Shown: positions 9,797-18,322, counted from the first letter of the stretch. The stretch: DNA of 32,048 bases from Gaiellales bacterium (GCA_003599855.1 QZKG01000037.1:1-32048), one strand, 5' to 3'. A program made the numbers and translations. The notes: generated by a model from the letters alone, not told the origin.

Positions 9797-10048
9797 ATGA
9801 AGAAACTGTTCGACACGATCGGCTGGATTGCGCTGTTGCTGGTCATACTCGGGGCGCTGAACTGGATGCTCATTGGCATCTGGGAATACGACCTGGTAGC
9901 CGAGATATTCGGCGCGGGCGCTGACCTGACGCGCGCGGTTTACATCGTCGTCGGAGTCGCTGGTTTGTACCTTTTCGGGTACGGGCTCGCCAGCGCCTTC
10001 ACACGCAGCACGTTCGTCGAAGGCCCGAAGCACATCGGCCAGCACTGA
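9797..10048 (+). CDS. DUF378 family small membrane protein
   Basis: An 83-aa membrane protein with two hydrophobic helices (residues 6-27 and 47-69). The motif IGWIALLLVILGALNWMLIG followed by VAEIFG and VYIVVGVAGLY is the DUF378 signature. Function unknown. The ATG at 9797 has GGAGG eight bases upstream. A hairpin terminator follows after about 50 bases, so it is probably monocistronic. Confidence 0.88.
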   Translation: MKKLFDTIGWIALLLVILGALNWMLIGIWEYDLVAEIFGAGADLTRAVYIVVGVAGLYLFGYGLASAFTRSTFVEGPKHIGQH

Positions 10049-10100
10049 CAGCGGCCGGGAGCCCCAGGCGGTACAGTTGACCGCCGTCGAGCTCTGGCAG

Positions 10101-10133
10101 AGCGCCATGACCGTGAGGGCGTGGCGCTTTTCT
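10101..10133 (+). terminator. Intrinsic terminator after the DUF378 gene
   Basis: AGCGCCA (10101-10107) pairs perfectly with TGGCGCT (10122-10128) and is followed by TTTCTT. The loop is long (14 bases), so strength is uncertain. Confidence 0.65.
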
Positions 10134-10182
10134 TGTGCCCCCGCTCAGGGAGCCCCGGGGGGGGCTGTCTCCGGCGGGGTTA

Positions 10183-11214
10183 ATGGATGCCTGCTGGCTT
10201 CCGAAACTTAAGACCATGGAGGCCTCGATCGAACACCGGAGCCGCGGCGACGAGGTGAACTGCAGCCACTGCGGGCGCGAGCAGCTGCTGTTCGGCCCCC
10301 GGTGCGTCAGCTGCGGCAAACCGCTCATCCTATCCGAACCGGCCCCCCAGGCCGAAGCGCAAGCTGCCGCCAGCCATTCCTATGAAGAATCGTATTACGG
10401 GGAATACGGCTCCAGCCCCTGCTGTTCCCCCCTGGCGGCGGCCCTGGAACAGGCGCCGGAAGAGCCCGAGCCGGAGCCGGTCGCCCTGGGGGTTGACGCG
10501 TATGGGCTGGTATCGCTGGCCATCGGGCTGGCGGCGGCCATCCTCTCGCTCCTCTTCTTCTGGCCGGCCTGGATATTCGGCCACCTGTCAATCGCCATCC
10601 ACGAGTTCGGCCATGCCGCCGCGGGCTGGCTGTTCGGTTATTTCTCGATCCCCGCGTACGACTTCATCTTCGGGGGCGGCGTGACCATCAGTTCGGAGCG
10701 CATCTGGCTAATCGTAGCCGTGGTCTATGCCCTTTTCGGCTACGCGGCCTGGCGCGTCCGCGAGCAGCCGCGGCTGCTCGGAACCCTGGGCGTCGCCGTT
10801 GCCGCCTATACGTTCCTGATGCTGACCTCCTGGCACGAAGCGCTCATCATCGGCATCGGCCACGGCGCCGAGCTGGTCTTCGGTGGCATCTTCCTCTACC
10901 GGGCCATCGGCAACCGCACCATCGTGGCGGCGGCGGAGCGGCCCGTCTACGCGTTCCTGGGATTCTTCCTGCTGATCTACAACGGCTGGCTGGCCTGGCG
11001 ACTTGCTGCCGACGCTTCCTTCCGGGAGTCTTACAACCAGGCCAAGGGCGAACTGCTTGCCATGGACTACACGCGCCTGGCCGTTGACTACTGGCACCTG
11101 AGCCTGCGCGCCGTGGCCATCATCTTTTTCTGCCTCACCATCGGCGCCTTCCTGGCCGCCTGGATCGTGGCGGTTTTCCGGCGCCGGCTGGTCTATCCCT
11201 TCATCGGCGAGTAG
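10183..11214 (+). CDS. Zinc-ribbon membrane protein with HEFGH (M50-like) motif
   Basis: About 343 aa. A zinc ribbon (C27, C30, C41, C44: NCSHCG and CVSCGKP) is followed by an acidic Pro/Glu linker and about seven hydrophobic helices. At the end of the first or second helix lies HEFGHAAAGW (H140, E141, H144), the zinc-binding HExxH seen in M50 membrane-embedded metalloproteases. A second His-Glu set, SWHEALIIGIGHGAE, is in a later helix. The NPDG motif of canonical site-2 proteases was not found, so it may be an atypical or unrelated metal-binding membrane protein. The start is uncertain: ATG 10183, ATG 10216 and GTG 10255 are possible. Confidence 0.72.
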   Translation: MDACWLPKLKTMEASIEHRSRGDEVNCSHCGREQLLFGPRCVSCGKPLILSEPAPQAEAQAAASHSYEESYYGEYGSSPCCSPLAAALEQAPEEPEPEPVALGVDAYGLVSLAIGLAAAILSLLFFWPAWIFGHLSIAIHEFGHAAAGWLFGYFSIPAYDFIFGGGVTISSERIWLIVAVVYALFGYAAWRVREQPRLLGTLGVAVAAYTFLMLTSWHEALIIGIGHGAELVFGGIFLYRAIGNRTIVAAAERPVYAFLGFFLLIYNGWLAWRLAADASFRESYNQAKGELLAMDYTRLAVDYWHLSLRAVAIIFFCLTIGAFLAAWIVAVFRRRLVYPFIGE

Positions 11215-11371
11215 CGCCGCCAGCGCCCATCGCCGTTTGCAGCCGGACGGCCCTGGCCGGCCCGGCGCCTCCCTGACTACCCGGTCAGCCGCCTTGTGCA
11301 ATTGACGAAAGTGCGGCCGCGTGAAAGCATATCGTCTCAGGATCATGCCGAATCAAGACAGGAGGTCACGC

Positions 11372-11917
11372 TTGGCCGGATTCACCCCAGAACGGGAGCG
11401 CCCAGAGGCCCTCCCCGCTCTCGTCGTGTTGATGCTTGCGGCACTGATTTCGCTGACCACCGCCGGCTGTGGCGGCACAGACGAGAAGGATCTGGACCAG
11501 GCGCTCGAGGACGCCCGTCGCGCTGTGGAGCAGGAGAACTCATCCCTCATCAACCAGAGCTTCACGGTGACGGCCACCATGCTCTATTACCCCTACACCC
11601 CGGCGGGCGGCAGCCTGCTCCCCGAGCCGGGCTACCAGTTCGTGCTGGTGGGCGTATCGGTCAGGAACACCGGCGAGAATCCGGTGGTAGCGTCATACTC
11701 CGACTTCACCCTCGAGGCCGACGACGGTGGGCGTTACCTGGCTGCTGTGGTGACCGACCTCGATGACGACTTCGGGGCCGCGCGCAGCCCCATACCCGGG
11801 TCGGAGGAATCGGGCACGCTGGCCTTTTCCATCCCGGCGACAGCGAAACCGGTGATGCTCTGGCAGGAGATCGGGCCCGAAGCGGCCCCGGTGCCGCTGC
11901 CACCGCCGTCACAGTAA
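11372..11917 (+). CDS. Lipoprotein with DUF4352-like domain
   Basis: A 181-aa secreted lipoprotein. The TTG start at 11372 is chosen because AGGAGG lies seven bases upstream; upstream GTG and ATG codons have no site. A hydrophobic stretch ends at LTTAGCGG, the lipobox. The mature part, after a charged helix, has GYQFVLVGVSVRNTGENPV and SDFTLEADDGGRY, the beta-sandwich pattern of DUF4352-like (telomeric Ig-like) domains. It is followed 19 bases later by another lipoprotein gene. A paralogue without signal peptide is at 18417-18851 (shared VVAS-SDF-LE and DDFGAAR blocks). Confidence 0.8.
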   Translation: MAGFTPERERPEALPALVVLMLAALISLTTAGCGGTDEKDLDQALEDARRAVEQENSSLINQSFTVTATMLYYPYTPAGGSLLPEPGYQFVLVGVSVRNTGENPVVASYSDFTLEADDGGRYLAAVVTDLDDDFGAARSPIPGSEESGTLAFSIPATAKPVMLWQEIGPEAAPVPLPPPSQ

Positions 11918-11936
11918 CAGACCAGGAGGCGAACCG

Positions 11937-12602
11937 GTGCGACCAAGGAACAGCAGCGGTTTCGGGCGGTCCCGAGGGGTATTCCTGCTCGCCACCGTCA
12001 CGGCGCTCATCACGGCGTCCTGCGGCGGTGACGAGAGCGCGATCCAGGTAATCACCAGCGACCCGGCGGGCACGCGGGCCACGACCGCCGCGGGAACGGA
12101 AACAACCGCCACGACGGCCGGGGCCGGGCCCGCCAGCGAGACCGACCTCCCCTTCACCTCCGGACCCTTTGAGGGCGGCGCGGAGGAAGTGATGGTCTTG
12201 AGCGACATCCGCTTCGGGGACCAGAGCGGATACGAGCGCGTCGTCGTGGAGTTCGGCTCCCAGGCCGCCAGTTCCGCGGAGGGCGTTCCCGCCTACCAGG
12301 CGACCCGGGGCGCCGCACCCTACTATGATGCCGAAGGCAACCTGATGCCGCTCTACGGTCCTTACTATATTGAGATACGCGCCGCCGCCAGCCGGGCCGA
12401 CCTGTCGACAGATCCGCCCCGCGAGGAATACACCGGGCCCGAATACATCGAACCCGGAATGGACCTTTTTTACAGCATCGAATTCGTCCCGTCCTACGAG
12501 GACAACACGATCATCCTGCTCATGGACATGGGGGACTCCTACCCGTTCCGGGTCACCGAACTGTCAGACCCGTCCCGGATAGTCATAGATACAGAGGGGT
12601 AG
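11937..12602 (+). CDS. Lipoprotein with AMIN-like domain
   Basis: A 221-aa secreted lipoprotein. The start is GTG 11937 with AGGAGG seven bases before it. The signal ends at ALITASCGG. Then comes a Thr/Ala/Gly-rich linker (about residues 45-70) typical of wall-spanning segments. The AMIN-like domain begins LSDIRFGDQSGYERVVVEFG and ends FRVTELSDPSRIVIDTEG. AMIN-type domains bind peptidoglycan or envelope partners; this version is common on actinobacterial lipoproteins. It is probably co-transcribed with the DUF4352-like lipoprotein. Confidence 0.82.
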   Translation: MRPRNSSGFGRSRGVFLLATVTALITASCGGDESAIQVITSDPAGTRATTAAGTETTATTAGAGPASETDLPFTSGPFEGGAEEVMVLSDIRFGDQSGYERVVVEFGSQAASSAEGVPAYQATRGAAPYYDAEGNLMPLYGPYYIEIRAAASRADLSTDPPREEYTGPEYIEPGMDLFYSIEFVPSYEDNTIILLMDMGDSYPFRVTELSDPSRIVIDTEG

Positions 12603-12629
12603 CGGCAAGCCGTGAGGCGGGTGCAGGCC

Positions 12630-13472
12630 TCAGCCGCAGGGCACGAAGCCGTATGAGGCGTAGATCGCCTGGGCCCGGGGGCCGGTGATGAACTCGACGA
12701 ACCTGTCACCGTTTTCAGGGTTGGGCGCATCCGTGAGCCGGCAGATGTAGTAGCCCACGCGGTCCCGCTGGTCCAGCTCCTCCCCCGGTTCCACCACCTC
12801 GACCGGCAGTCCCTCGCGGCGCGCATGAGCGTACTCGGTCGCCCACACGGGGCCGACGTCGACCTGGCCGGAGATGATCCCCTCGGGGGTCTCGCGGTGA
12901 TGGACCTCGGTCAGGAGCGTCGTGCCGTCGTCGACCTTGTCCTCCATGATGGCATCCACCAGGTCGTAACCGCCTGCGTGACGGTACATGTTGCAGACGT
13001 GGCAGCCCAGGTCCTCGTTCTCCGGGTTGGGCTGGGAGATCCTCACTTCCTCGCGCCCCAGGTCGGCAACGCAGGTGATGCCGGCGGGATTGCCTTCAGG
13101 GACCATCAGGACGATGCGGTTGTGCAGGTAGACGCTGTAACCGCCGGGCTCGATCATGCCCGCCTCCTGGAGCTGCCGCATGGACATCTCGGAGACAGAG
13201 GTATAGACGTCGGGACGCACCTCGATCACCTGTTCCTGGAAGACAGCCTTGCCGGCGAGTATCTGCTTGAGCTCAAGGCCAGGTGGGAGCGTCTCGTAGA
13301 AGATGTTGCCGGCCTCGGGGCACTCTTCCTGGAAGGCGGCGATCAGTTCCGGCATCACCATGAACTGGTTCCCGGCCATGAACAGGATGAAATCGGCCGA
13401 ACCCAGCAGCTCGAGGTTATGCAAATCCTCTTCCCGCTCGAAGGGAATCTTTGGCAGAACCTTGCTCTCCAT
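12630..13472 (-). CDS. Substrate-binding-protein-like protein without signal peptide
   Basis: A 280-aa type 2 periplasmic-binding-protein fold, nearest to the molybdate/tungstate (ModA-like) group: LLGSADFILFMAGNQF, then NRIVLMVPEGNPAGI, SQPNPENEDLGCHVCNMYRHAGG, GIISGQVDVGPVWATE and FITGPRAQAIYASYGF. No signal peptide or lipobox is present. ATG 13472 is supported by an AGAGGT site and by a good promoter just upstream, which lies inside the longer open frame. There is a C157-x2-C160 pair in the hinge region. No ABC permease or ATPase is adjacent. A cytoplasmic binding or sensor role is possible. Confidence 0.72.
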   Translation of the reverse strand: MESKVLPKIPFEREEDLHNLELLGSADFILFMAGNQFMVMPELIAAFQEECPEAGNIFYETLPPGLELKQILAGKAVFQEQVIEVRPDVYTSVSEMSMRQLQEAGMIEPGGYSVYLHNRIVLMVPEGNPAGITCVADLGREEVRISQPNPENEDLGCHVCNMYRHAGGYDLVDAIMEDKVDDGTTLLTEVHHRETPEGIISGQVDVGPVWATEYAHARREGLPVEVVEPGEELDQRDRVGYYICRLTDAPNPENGDRFVEFITGPRAQAIYASYGFVPCG

Positions 13473-13527
13473 CAACTGCTGACCTCTCGCGTCGAGGACC
13501 CGTGAAGAATCGTACCCTGTAGTTATA

Positions 13528-13556
13528 TTTATATACCCTTCAGGGCCTACTTTAAA
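13528..13556 (-). promoter_or_regulatory. Promoter of the substrate-binding-like gene
   Basis: On the minus strand TTTAAA (13551-13556, 4 of 6), a 17-base spacer and TATAAA (13528-13533, 5 of 6). The predicted start near 13521 gives a leader of about 48 bases and supports the internal ATG at 13472. Confidence 0.65.
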
Positions 13557-13680
13557 GTGTTCGCTGAGGCGTCCGGCCCTCAACAGCGCCTCACCTGCGG
13601 CCGAAGGAATATAGAGGACGTGATCCGGCGGCCAGCGGTCGCCGGTCAGGGAAATCCGGGGAACAGCGAGGAGGGTTTGG

Positions 13681-13764
13681 ATGGCTATCCTGGTGATGAT
13701 CGCCGCCGTCATGGTCGGCACGATGATCTCGATGTTTGTGGCCGACGCGCGCGGCCAGCACTGA
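13681..13764 (+). CDS. Tiny single-helix membrane protein with ADAR tail
   Basis: A 27-aa reading frame: one hydrophobic helix (MAILVMIAAVMVGTMISMFV) followed by the polar tail ADARGQH. GAGGAGG lies six bases before the ATG, an ideal ribosome binding site. A hairpin follows 34 bases after the stop. A second, unlinked gene at 22235-22321 codes for a 28-aa protein of the same design with the tail FTADARSRCK. Two independent genes with matching tails make translation credible. No known family recognised. Confidence 0.6.
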   Translation: MAILVMIAAVMVGTMISMFVADARGQH

Positions 13765-13797
13765 TACGACCCCGAGGAGGGCGTATCGGATCCGGCA

Positions 13798-13819
13798 GGA
13801 GACGGCAACAGCCGTCTTC
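13798..13819 (+). terminator. Hairpin after the tiny membrane protein gene
   Basis: AGACGGC and GCCGTCT form a perfect 7-bp stem (9 bp with flanking pairs) around AACA. The following bases TGTCGTTCT are only moderately T-rich, so termination is likely but weak. Confidence 0.45.
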
Positions 13820-13843
13820 TGTCGTTCTGGCCCTGGGCCTTCC

Positions 13844-14503
13844 CTATTCCTTCTCCCAGGTGCCCGGGATCGCTTCGAACCTTATGGTGGTGCCGCTGAT
13901 CTCGCCTTCAAGGATATCCGTGCCGCCGCTTTCCTCTATCAGGGTGATCGAATCGCGGAAGATCCTGTAGGCGCCGCTGATCACACCCTCTTCGGTCCTG
14001 AGGACGAAAGTGTCGTCATCCTTGAGCTCCAGGCGCCATGGCTCGGTGTGGTGGCTGATGCCGTCGGTGGTCCCTGGTGTGCTGTCGATGATCCCGTCCT
14101 CCGCTATCCGCCCAGCCACATCGTCCACGTCAGCGTCTTCCGAGATAGTGATACCAAGAGTAGGTGACAGCTCCAGCGCCACCTCGGGCGGGAGCAGGTC
14201 CTCGTCTTCCCTCAGGCGCTTGCGCAGTATCTCGAGGCGCTCTTCCTGGCTGGTGAAGACGACCTCCTCCACCTCGGGCATCGCCTCGATCTCCTCCTTG
14301 AGCCGCTCCAGGTCCGCCATGGTGGCATCGGGCCTGATCATCACCTCGATGGTCAGGGGCTTCAGGACGAAGCGGTCGACAGTGAGCGGCGCGGTCTTGC
14401 CCTCGCTTCCGTCCAGCTCACAGCCCACCGCCGGCAGTATGAAGGCGGCGAGGGCAAGCAATACCGTCGCCAGGCTGATGATGAATTGTTTGCGGGAAAG
14501 CAT
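13844..14503 (-). CDS. Lipoprotein carrying an FtsX-ectodomain-like domain
   Basis: A 219-aa secreted lipoprotein (signal MLSRKQFIISLATVLLALAA, lipobox PAVGC with C28). Residues about 48-150 match the pattern of the extracellular domain of the cell-division protein FtsX: VMIRPDATMADLERLKEEIE, then MPEVEEVVFTSQEERLEILR, a stretch of LSPTLGITISEDADVDDVA and GIIDSTPG. In FtsX this domain binds peptidoglycan hydrolases or their activators; here it stands alone without the four membrane helices. The last 60 residues (EPWRLELKDDDTFVLR onwards) form a separate beta-rich module like small lipocalin-like add-ons. The ATG has AAAGGTTG upstream. Confidence 0.7.
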   Translation of the reverse strand: MLSRKQFIISLATVLLALAAFILPAVGCELDGSEGKTAPLTVDRFVLKPLTIEVMIRPDATMADLERLKEEIEAMPEVEEVVFTSQEERLEILRKRLREDEDLLPPEVALELSPTLGITISEDADVDDVAGRIAEDGIIDSTPGTTDGISHHTEPWRLELKDDDTFVLRTEEGVISGAYRIFRDSITLIEESGGTDILEGEISGTTIRFEAIPGTWEKE

Positions 14504-14573
14504 GCGCGAGCAACCTTTCGCGTATGTCTGTGTCTATTGCCGGTTCGCGGGGAATCGCTAGCTGCCTGGAATG

Positions 14574-14579
14574 ATTATA
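14574..14579 (-). promoter_or_regulatory. Perfect -10 upstream of the FtsX-domain lipoprotein
   Basis: TATAAT on the minus strand, 71 bases before the ATG. The -35 region is poor. It separates the lipoprotein from the histidine kinase gene upstream. Confidence 0.5.
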
Positions 14580-14632
14580 GATGATAACGCCCGCGGTTTC
14601 CGCCCGGCTTGCACAGCGGGAGGACGCAAGTC

Positions 14633-16453
14633 TCAAGAATGGGGCGCACTGCCCGCCGTGGACGACTCCGCATCTGAGTCGGTGGACGCCTCCGCGTCAG
14701 GGAGCCCGGCTCCGGGGCCCATCCCGGGGAACACGGCTGCCGGCAGAAAGACCCTGATAGTGGTGCCCTTGCCGGCGACGCTCTCGGCGTACACGTAACC
14801 CTTGTGCTGCTTGACGATGCCCAAAACAGTGGCCAGCCCCAGCCCGGTGCCCTTGCCGGCCTCCTTGGTGGTGAAGAACGGCTCGAATATCTTGTCGACC
14901 ATCTCGCCGGGCATGCCTTTGCCGTCATCGGTCACGGTGAGCTGGACATATGAACCGGCGGTCATGCCCTCGCGGCGCCCGGCCGCTTCCGCGTCGATGT
15001 CCACATCCCCGGTCCTGACCAGCAGCTTGCCGCCGAAAGGCATCGCGTCGCGCGCATTGACCACAAGGTTCATGATGACCTGTTCCAGGCGGCTCCGGTC
15101 GCCAACCACCGGCCGGAGCGGCTCCTCCAGCTCCAGCCTCATGTCGATGTCCACGCCGATCAGCCGCTCCAGCATCCCTCCTATCCCTGCTATGACGCTG
15201 TTTAAGTCGGTGACCTCCATCTTCATGACCTGACGGCGGCTGAACGACAGCAGCTGGGCGGTGACTTCGGCAGCGCGCCGGGCTGACCCCTGGATCTCCT
15301 CAAGCCGCCGGCGAACTGGATGGCTTCCGGGCAGATCCATGAGCGCCAGCTCACAGTTAGCCAGGATCGTGGTGAGCATGTTGTTGAAATCATGGGCGAC
15401 GCCACCGGCGAGCCGGCCGACAGCCTCCATCTTCTGGGATTGGCCCAACTGGGCCTGGAGCCGCAGCTTCTCCGTCACGTCCTGGATGAAGCTCTGCACC
15501 CTGGATGAGCCGTCCGCGACTACCACGCTGGAACAAACCTCTACGGGGACGGTGCTGCCATCGCTGCTGACCAGGCTGGTCTCGAAACTGACGGACTCGC
15601 CGCGCCTCAGGGGCTCCAGGCGCCTGGCCAGGGAAGCGGCTGCGCCCTCGACCTCGACACGGGACACCCGGGAGCCCACGAGCTCGTCGCGACTGTAACC
15701 GAGCATCTCGGAGACCCTGCGGTTGACGTCGGTGATGACACCGTCCTCTGAGATCATGATGCCGATGCTGGCGCCGTCGAACAACGATCGCAGGCTGTGC
15801 TGCGAGTCGTCCAGCTCCCGCGTCCGTTCGCCCACCAGCTCCTCCAGGTTGGCGGAATATGACTCCAGCTTCTCCTTCTGCCGCCGCACGTGATAGCTGA
15901 GGCCATACTCGTTCATCAATCCCTTGTGGCTGAAATACCTCATGATGAGCAAAGACACCGCACAGGCAAACATGAACACGTTGGCAGCGGCAAAGAAGGC
16001 CGTGTCGGTGATGGTGTCGTAGGCGAGTATGGGCAGCAGGTATGCCAGGTATACCAGCAGGGCAGCCAGCAGGGCCAGACGGGGGCGCAACGGGATGATG
16101 CCGACCGCGAATATGAGAAGTATGATGAAACCGGCGAAGTAGACCGACGCGTGCCCGCCGAAACCGTAGACCATGGTCGCTATCGTGGCGGAAGCCATGG
16201 CGGCCGCGGCAAAGCCGGCGGCGACCTGGATGTTCTGGCTTTGGCGGTAGCGCCTCTTTAAAACCAAGAGCGCCACGAATCCTACCGCCATGACGAGCTT
16301 GTAGAGGGTGAAGCGAAGGCTGTTCTCGGGGGAGACGGCCATGTCGAGCGGGATGAGAGCCAGGCTGACGAGCGCCCCGGCTATGATGCCGATATTGGTC
16401 CACCGGTACAGGTACTGCGTGTACCGGGAGTCGATATATTCCTGGCTGGTCAT
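14633..16453 (-). CDS. Membrane histidine kinase with PAS domain
   Basis: A 606-aa sensor kinase. The N-terminal 175 residues hold about six hydrophobic helices (from [17 protein letters not shown] to [12 protein letters not shown]), a membrane sensor module. A coiled coil (about 190-215) leads to a PAS domain (about 220-335: [14 protein letters not shown]), a dimerisation domain with phospho-acceptor H354 in [12 protein letters not shown], and an ATPase domain with N box [37 protein letters not shown]. The HDFNN type usually acts with NtrC-like or stand-alone receivers, but none is adjacent: an orphan kinase. ATG 16453 is chosen; the site before it is weak. Confidence 0.88.
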   Translation of the reverse strand: MTSQEYIDSRYTQYLYRWTNIGIIAGALVSLALIPLDMAVSPENSLRFTLYKLVMAVGFVALLVLKRRYRQSQNIQVAAGFAAAAMASATIATMVYGFGGHASVYFAGFIILLIFAVGIIPLRPRLALLAALLVYLAYLLPILAYDTITDTAFFAAANVFMFACAVSLLIMRYFSHKGLMNEYGLSYHVRRQKEKLESYSANLEELVGERTRELDDSQHSLRSLFDGASIGIMISEDGVITDVNRRVSEMLGYSRDELVGSRVSRVEVEGAAASLARRLEPLRRGESVSFETSLVSSDGSTVPVEVCSSVVVADGSSRVQSFIQDVTEKLRLQAQLGQSQKMEAVGRLAGGVAHDFNNMLTTILANCELALMDLPGSHPVRRRLEEIQGSARRAAEVTAQLLSFSRRQVMKMEVTDLNSVIAGIGGMLERLIGVDIDMRLELEEPLRPVVGDRSRLEQVIMNLVVNARDAMPFGGKLLVRTGDVDIDAEAAGRREGMTAGSYVQLTVTDDGKGMPGEMVDKIFEPFFTTKEAGKGTGLGLATVLGIVKQHKGYVYAESVAGKGTTIRVFLPAAVFPGMGPGAGLPDAEASTDSDAESSTAGSAPHS

Positions 16454-16629
16454 CACCCGTGCAGCTACCCCCGCGTCACGCCCTCGAAAGGACTCCCACG
16501 GCACGCCCGCTCGCAGACCTGCGCCCAAGGAACGGCTCCAGAACCCGCACTACGGAACCTACCCCGTACCGGCAGGGCGGAAACCCTGCCCCAGGCAGCG
16601 GGCAGGCGATTCCCGGCTCCCGGCTGCGC

Positions 16630-17967
16630 CTAATAATTCGGGTAGATGAAGGCAACGCCGCAACCGTTCTCGCCGACGGCGTAATTGGTGGCCCAGAACG
16701 AGGTGACCCCGCTGGGCACGTAATAGACCAGGGTGAAATAACCCTTTCTGAAAGCAGGCACTGTGCCGACCCACTGCGGGACGGGCGAGACCATCTGGAC
16801 GCCGTTGGTACAGACGCTCCCTGTCATGCGCAGGTTGTAGGCATCTATCGCGCCGAAGTTCCTGATCTCGAAGTCTACCGACAGCCGGCGGGCGTAGTAG
16901 TCGCTGTAATTGGCCCAGTAAGCCGTGAGCCCCCAGGCCGGCGCCATTGCCGGGCGCGGGCAGAGGCTGGCGTAATTGCCCGACATGTCCGCCGGTCCCA
17001 GCTTCCACATCTGCTGCCGGAAGGCCAGCAGGCTGGAAGCGCTGCTCTGCACACGCCAGTCGGTCTCCTTCTGGATGTTGAACCAGGTGATGACCCTGAC
17101 GCGGGGGAACCTCGCCGGCAGAGCCGTGAAAGCGTCAGTGATCCACTGGGCCTTGCTGCCGCCGACCTCGGGCGAGGCTGTCTCGGTGATGATCACCGGC
17201 TTGCTGGTGCGGGAAGTCATGACGTCGTAGCTGTCAGCGAACACCTGCTCGAAGCTCTGCCAGGAAGACTTCCACCAGGAGTAATTGTAAAGGGTGCCCC
17301 AGTTGTAACCGCAAAGCCCGATGTAGTCCACATAGCGGTCGCCGGGGTAGTAGAGATCGAAGGTGCTGACGGCGTCGGCGACGGAGCCGTCCCGGTTCGG
17401 CGCCCAGACCCAGGACACGTTGGTCGCCCCCTCCTGCTCGAAGATGTCATGGATGCGGCGCCAGGCCGGGATGAAGTCGGCTGGGCTGTTGCCGTTGACG
17501 GTGCCCGACCAGCTGGTCCAGTTGCCGTTCATCTCGCTCATGGGCCTCAACAGCACCGGGTACTGGAAGTCGCGCAGATCGCGGGCCCAGCGGCGGATCT
17601 CCTCATCATGATAACCGGCGGTGATGTAACGCAGCCGGTATGCCGGCTGGTTGACCGGATCCGCGTTGCGGTCCCAGGGCTCCCACGAAAGGAGGAGGAT
17701 ATGCCCGCTGGCAGCCACGGGGCGAAGCCCGTCAGCGTAGAAGCGGTCAGTGATGGAATGGTAATAGCTGTAGACCTCGGCGCTACGGTCGGTCTGGTAC
17801 TCGAAGCTGCCGAGCTGCGCCGGGTCGGTCACATAGACCCCGACTTTCACTTTCTGGGCAGCCAGGGCCTGGCTGTCGCCGGCCAGAGCAGCCAGCAGGG
17901 CGAGCGCGACGAGCGCTGTCAACAACAAGAACGGGTGAATGGATCTAAAGCGGCCAGACATCAACAC
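16630..17967 (-). CDS. Secreted GH26-like glycoside hydrolase
   Basis: A 445-aa exported enzyme. The signal peptide (residues 8-37) ends ALAAQ. The barrel (about 40-320) has VLLRPMSEMNGNW with E145 as the likely acid/base and VIITETASPE with E262 as the likely nucleophile, the two GH26 landmarks; WVWAPN and YVDYIGLCGYNWG are also family blocks. The usual His of R-x-x-HEMNG is Ser here, which may change specificity from beta-mannan. The C-terminal 110 residues form a beta-sandwich-like domain with a Cys pair. GTG 17967 is favoured (GGGAG six bases upstream); ATG 17961 is the alternative. A long leader precedes it. Confidence 0.82.
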   Translation of the reverse strand: MLMSGRFRSIHPFLLLTALVALALLAALAGDSQALAAQKVKVGVYVTDPAQLGSFEYQTDRSAEVYSYYHSITDRFYADGLRPVAASGHILLLSWEPWDRNADPVNQPAYRLRYITAGYHDEEIRRWARDLRDFQYPVLLRPMSEMNGNWTSWSGTVNGNSPADFIPAWRRIHDIFEQEGATNVSWVWAPNRDGSVADAVSTFDLYYPGDRYVDYIGLCGYNWGTLYNYSWWKSSWQSFEQVFADSYDVMTSRTSKPVIITETASPEVGGSKAQWITDAFTALPARFPRVRVITWFNIQKETDWRVQSSASSLLAFRQQMWKLGPADMSGNYASLCPRPAMAPAWGLTAYWANYSDYYARRLSVDFEIRNFGAIDAYNLRMTGSVCTNGVQMVSPVPQWVGTVPAFRKGYFTLVYYVPSGVTSFWATNYAVGENGCGVAFIYPNY

Positions 17968-18316
17968 GCAACACTCCCTGAGAGCTCAAATGGTTTCCTG
18001 AACGGCGGGCCGGCGCTACGCGCAGCCGGAGGCTCACGACGGCAACTGGGGACCAGCAGGTGGTTGCATCGGGGAAAATAGGTCTCGAACCGGCGGGGCC
18101 GGAGAAAAGCCCCGGTAGCGTCAACGTGGCCGCCTCCGGTCCTCACAGATCACCCCTGCAAGACCGGAGGGAGGCCCCGGGAATATACCCTGAAAGTCCC
18201 GAACGCCAATATTCCCTGCCTGTACGGCGTCGTGTTTCAGCGCCTGCAACCGTGTTCTTGCGGGCGCCCTTACCCTTACCCTCGCTTGCAGCCGCGGAAT
18301 CCCGCCTCCGCAAGTT
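17968..18316 (-). promoter_or_regulatory. Long structured 5' leader of the GH26-like gene
   Basis: About 350 bases between the predicted transcription start and the gene, without a credible reading frame. On the minus strand it contains ATATTCCC-type arms (18179-18186 with 18209-18216, 8 of 8 pairs, 22-base loop), then CCTCCGGTC-type arms (18133-18141 with 18162-18170, 9 of 9 pairs, 20-base loop), then further GC-rich stems (CGGGGC/GCCCCG near 18080-18115). Upstream lies a G-rich GGGTAAGGGTAAGGG tract. I could not match it to the c-di-GMP, c-di-AMP or cobalamin consensus sequences. Confidence 0.45.
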
Positions 18317-18322
18317 GCGCCT

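Noticed and set aside
12630-13808. Longer version of the substrate-binding-like gene starting at 13808
   Set aside because: The added part crosses a good promoter and the opposite-strand tiny gene with its ribosome site, and it gives no signal peptide; the start at 13472 explains the data better.
16459-18081. Long plus-strand open frame (540 codons) opposite the GH26-like gene
   Set aside because: It is the GC-driven shadow of the minus-strand enzyme, which has a signal peptide, catalytic motifs and a ribosome site; the plus frame has low-complexity, family-less sequence.
17968-18316. Known riboswitch (c-di-AMP ydaO type, c-di-GMP type I or cobalamin) in the GH26 leader
   Set aside because: The conserved core sequences of these classes (for example the CCCGUCAGCUAACC segment of ydaO) were not found by eye on either strand; a covariance-model search would decide.
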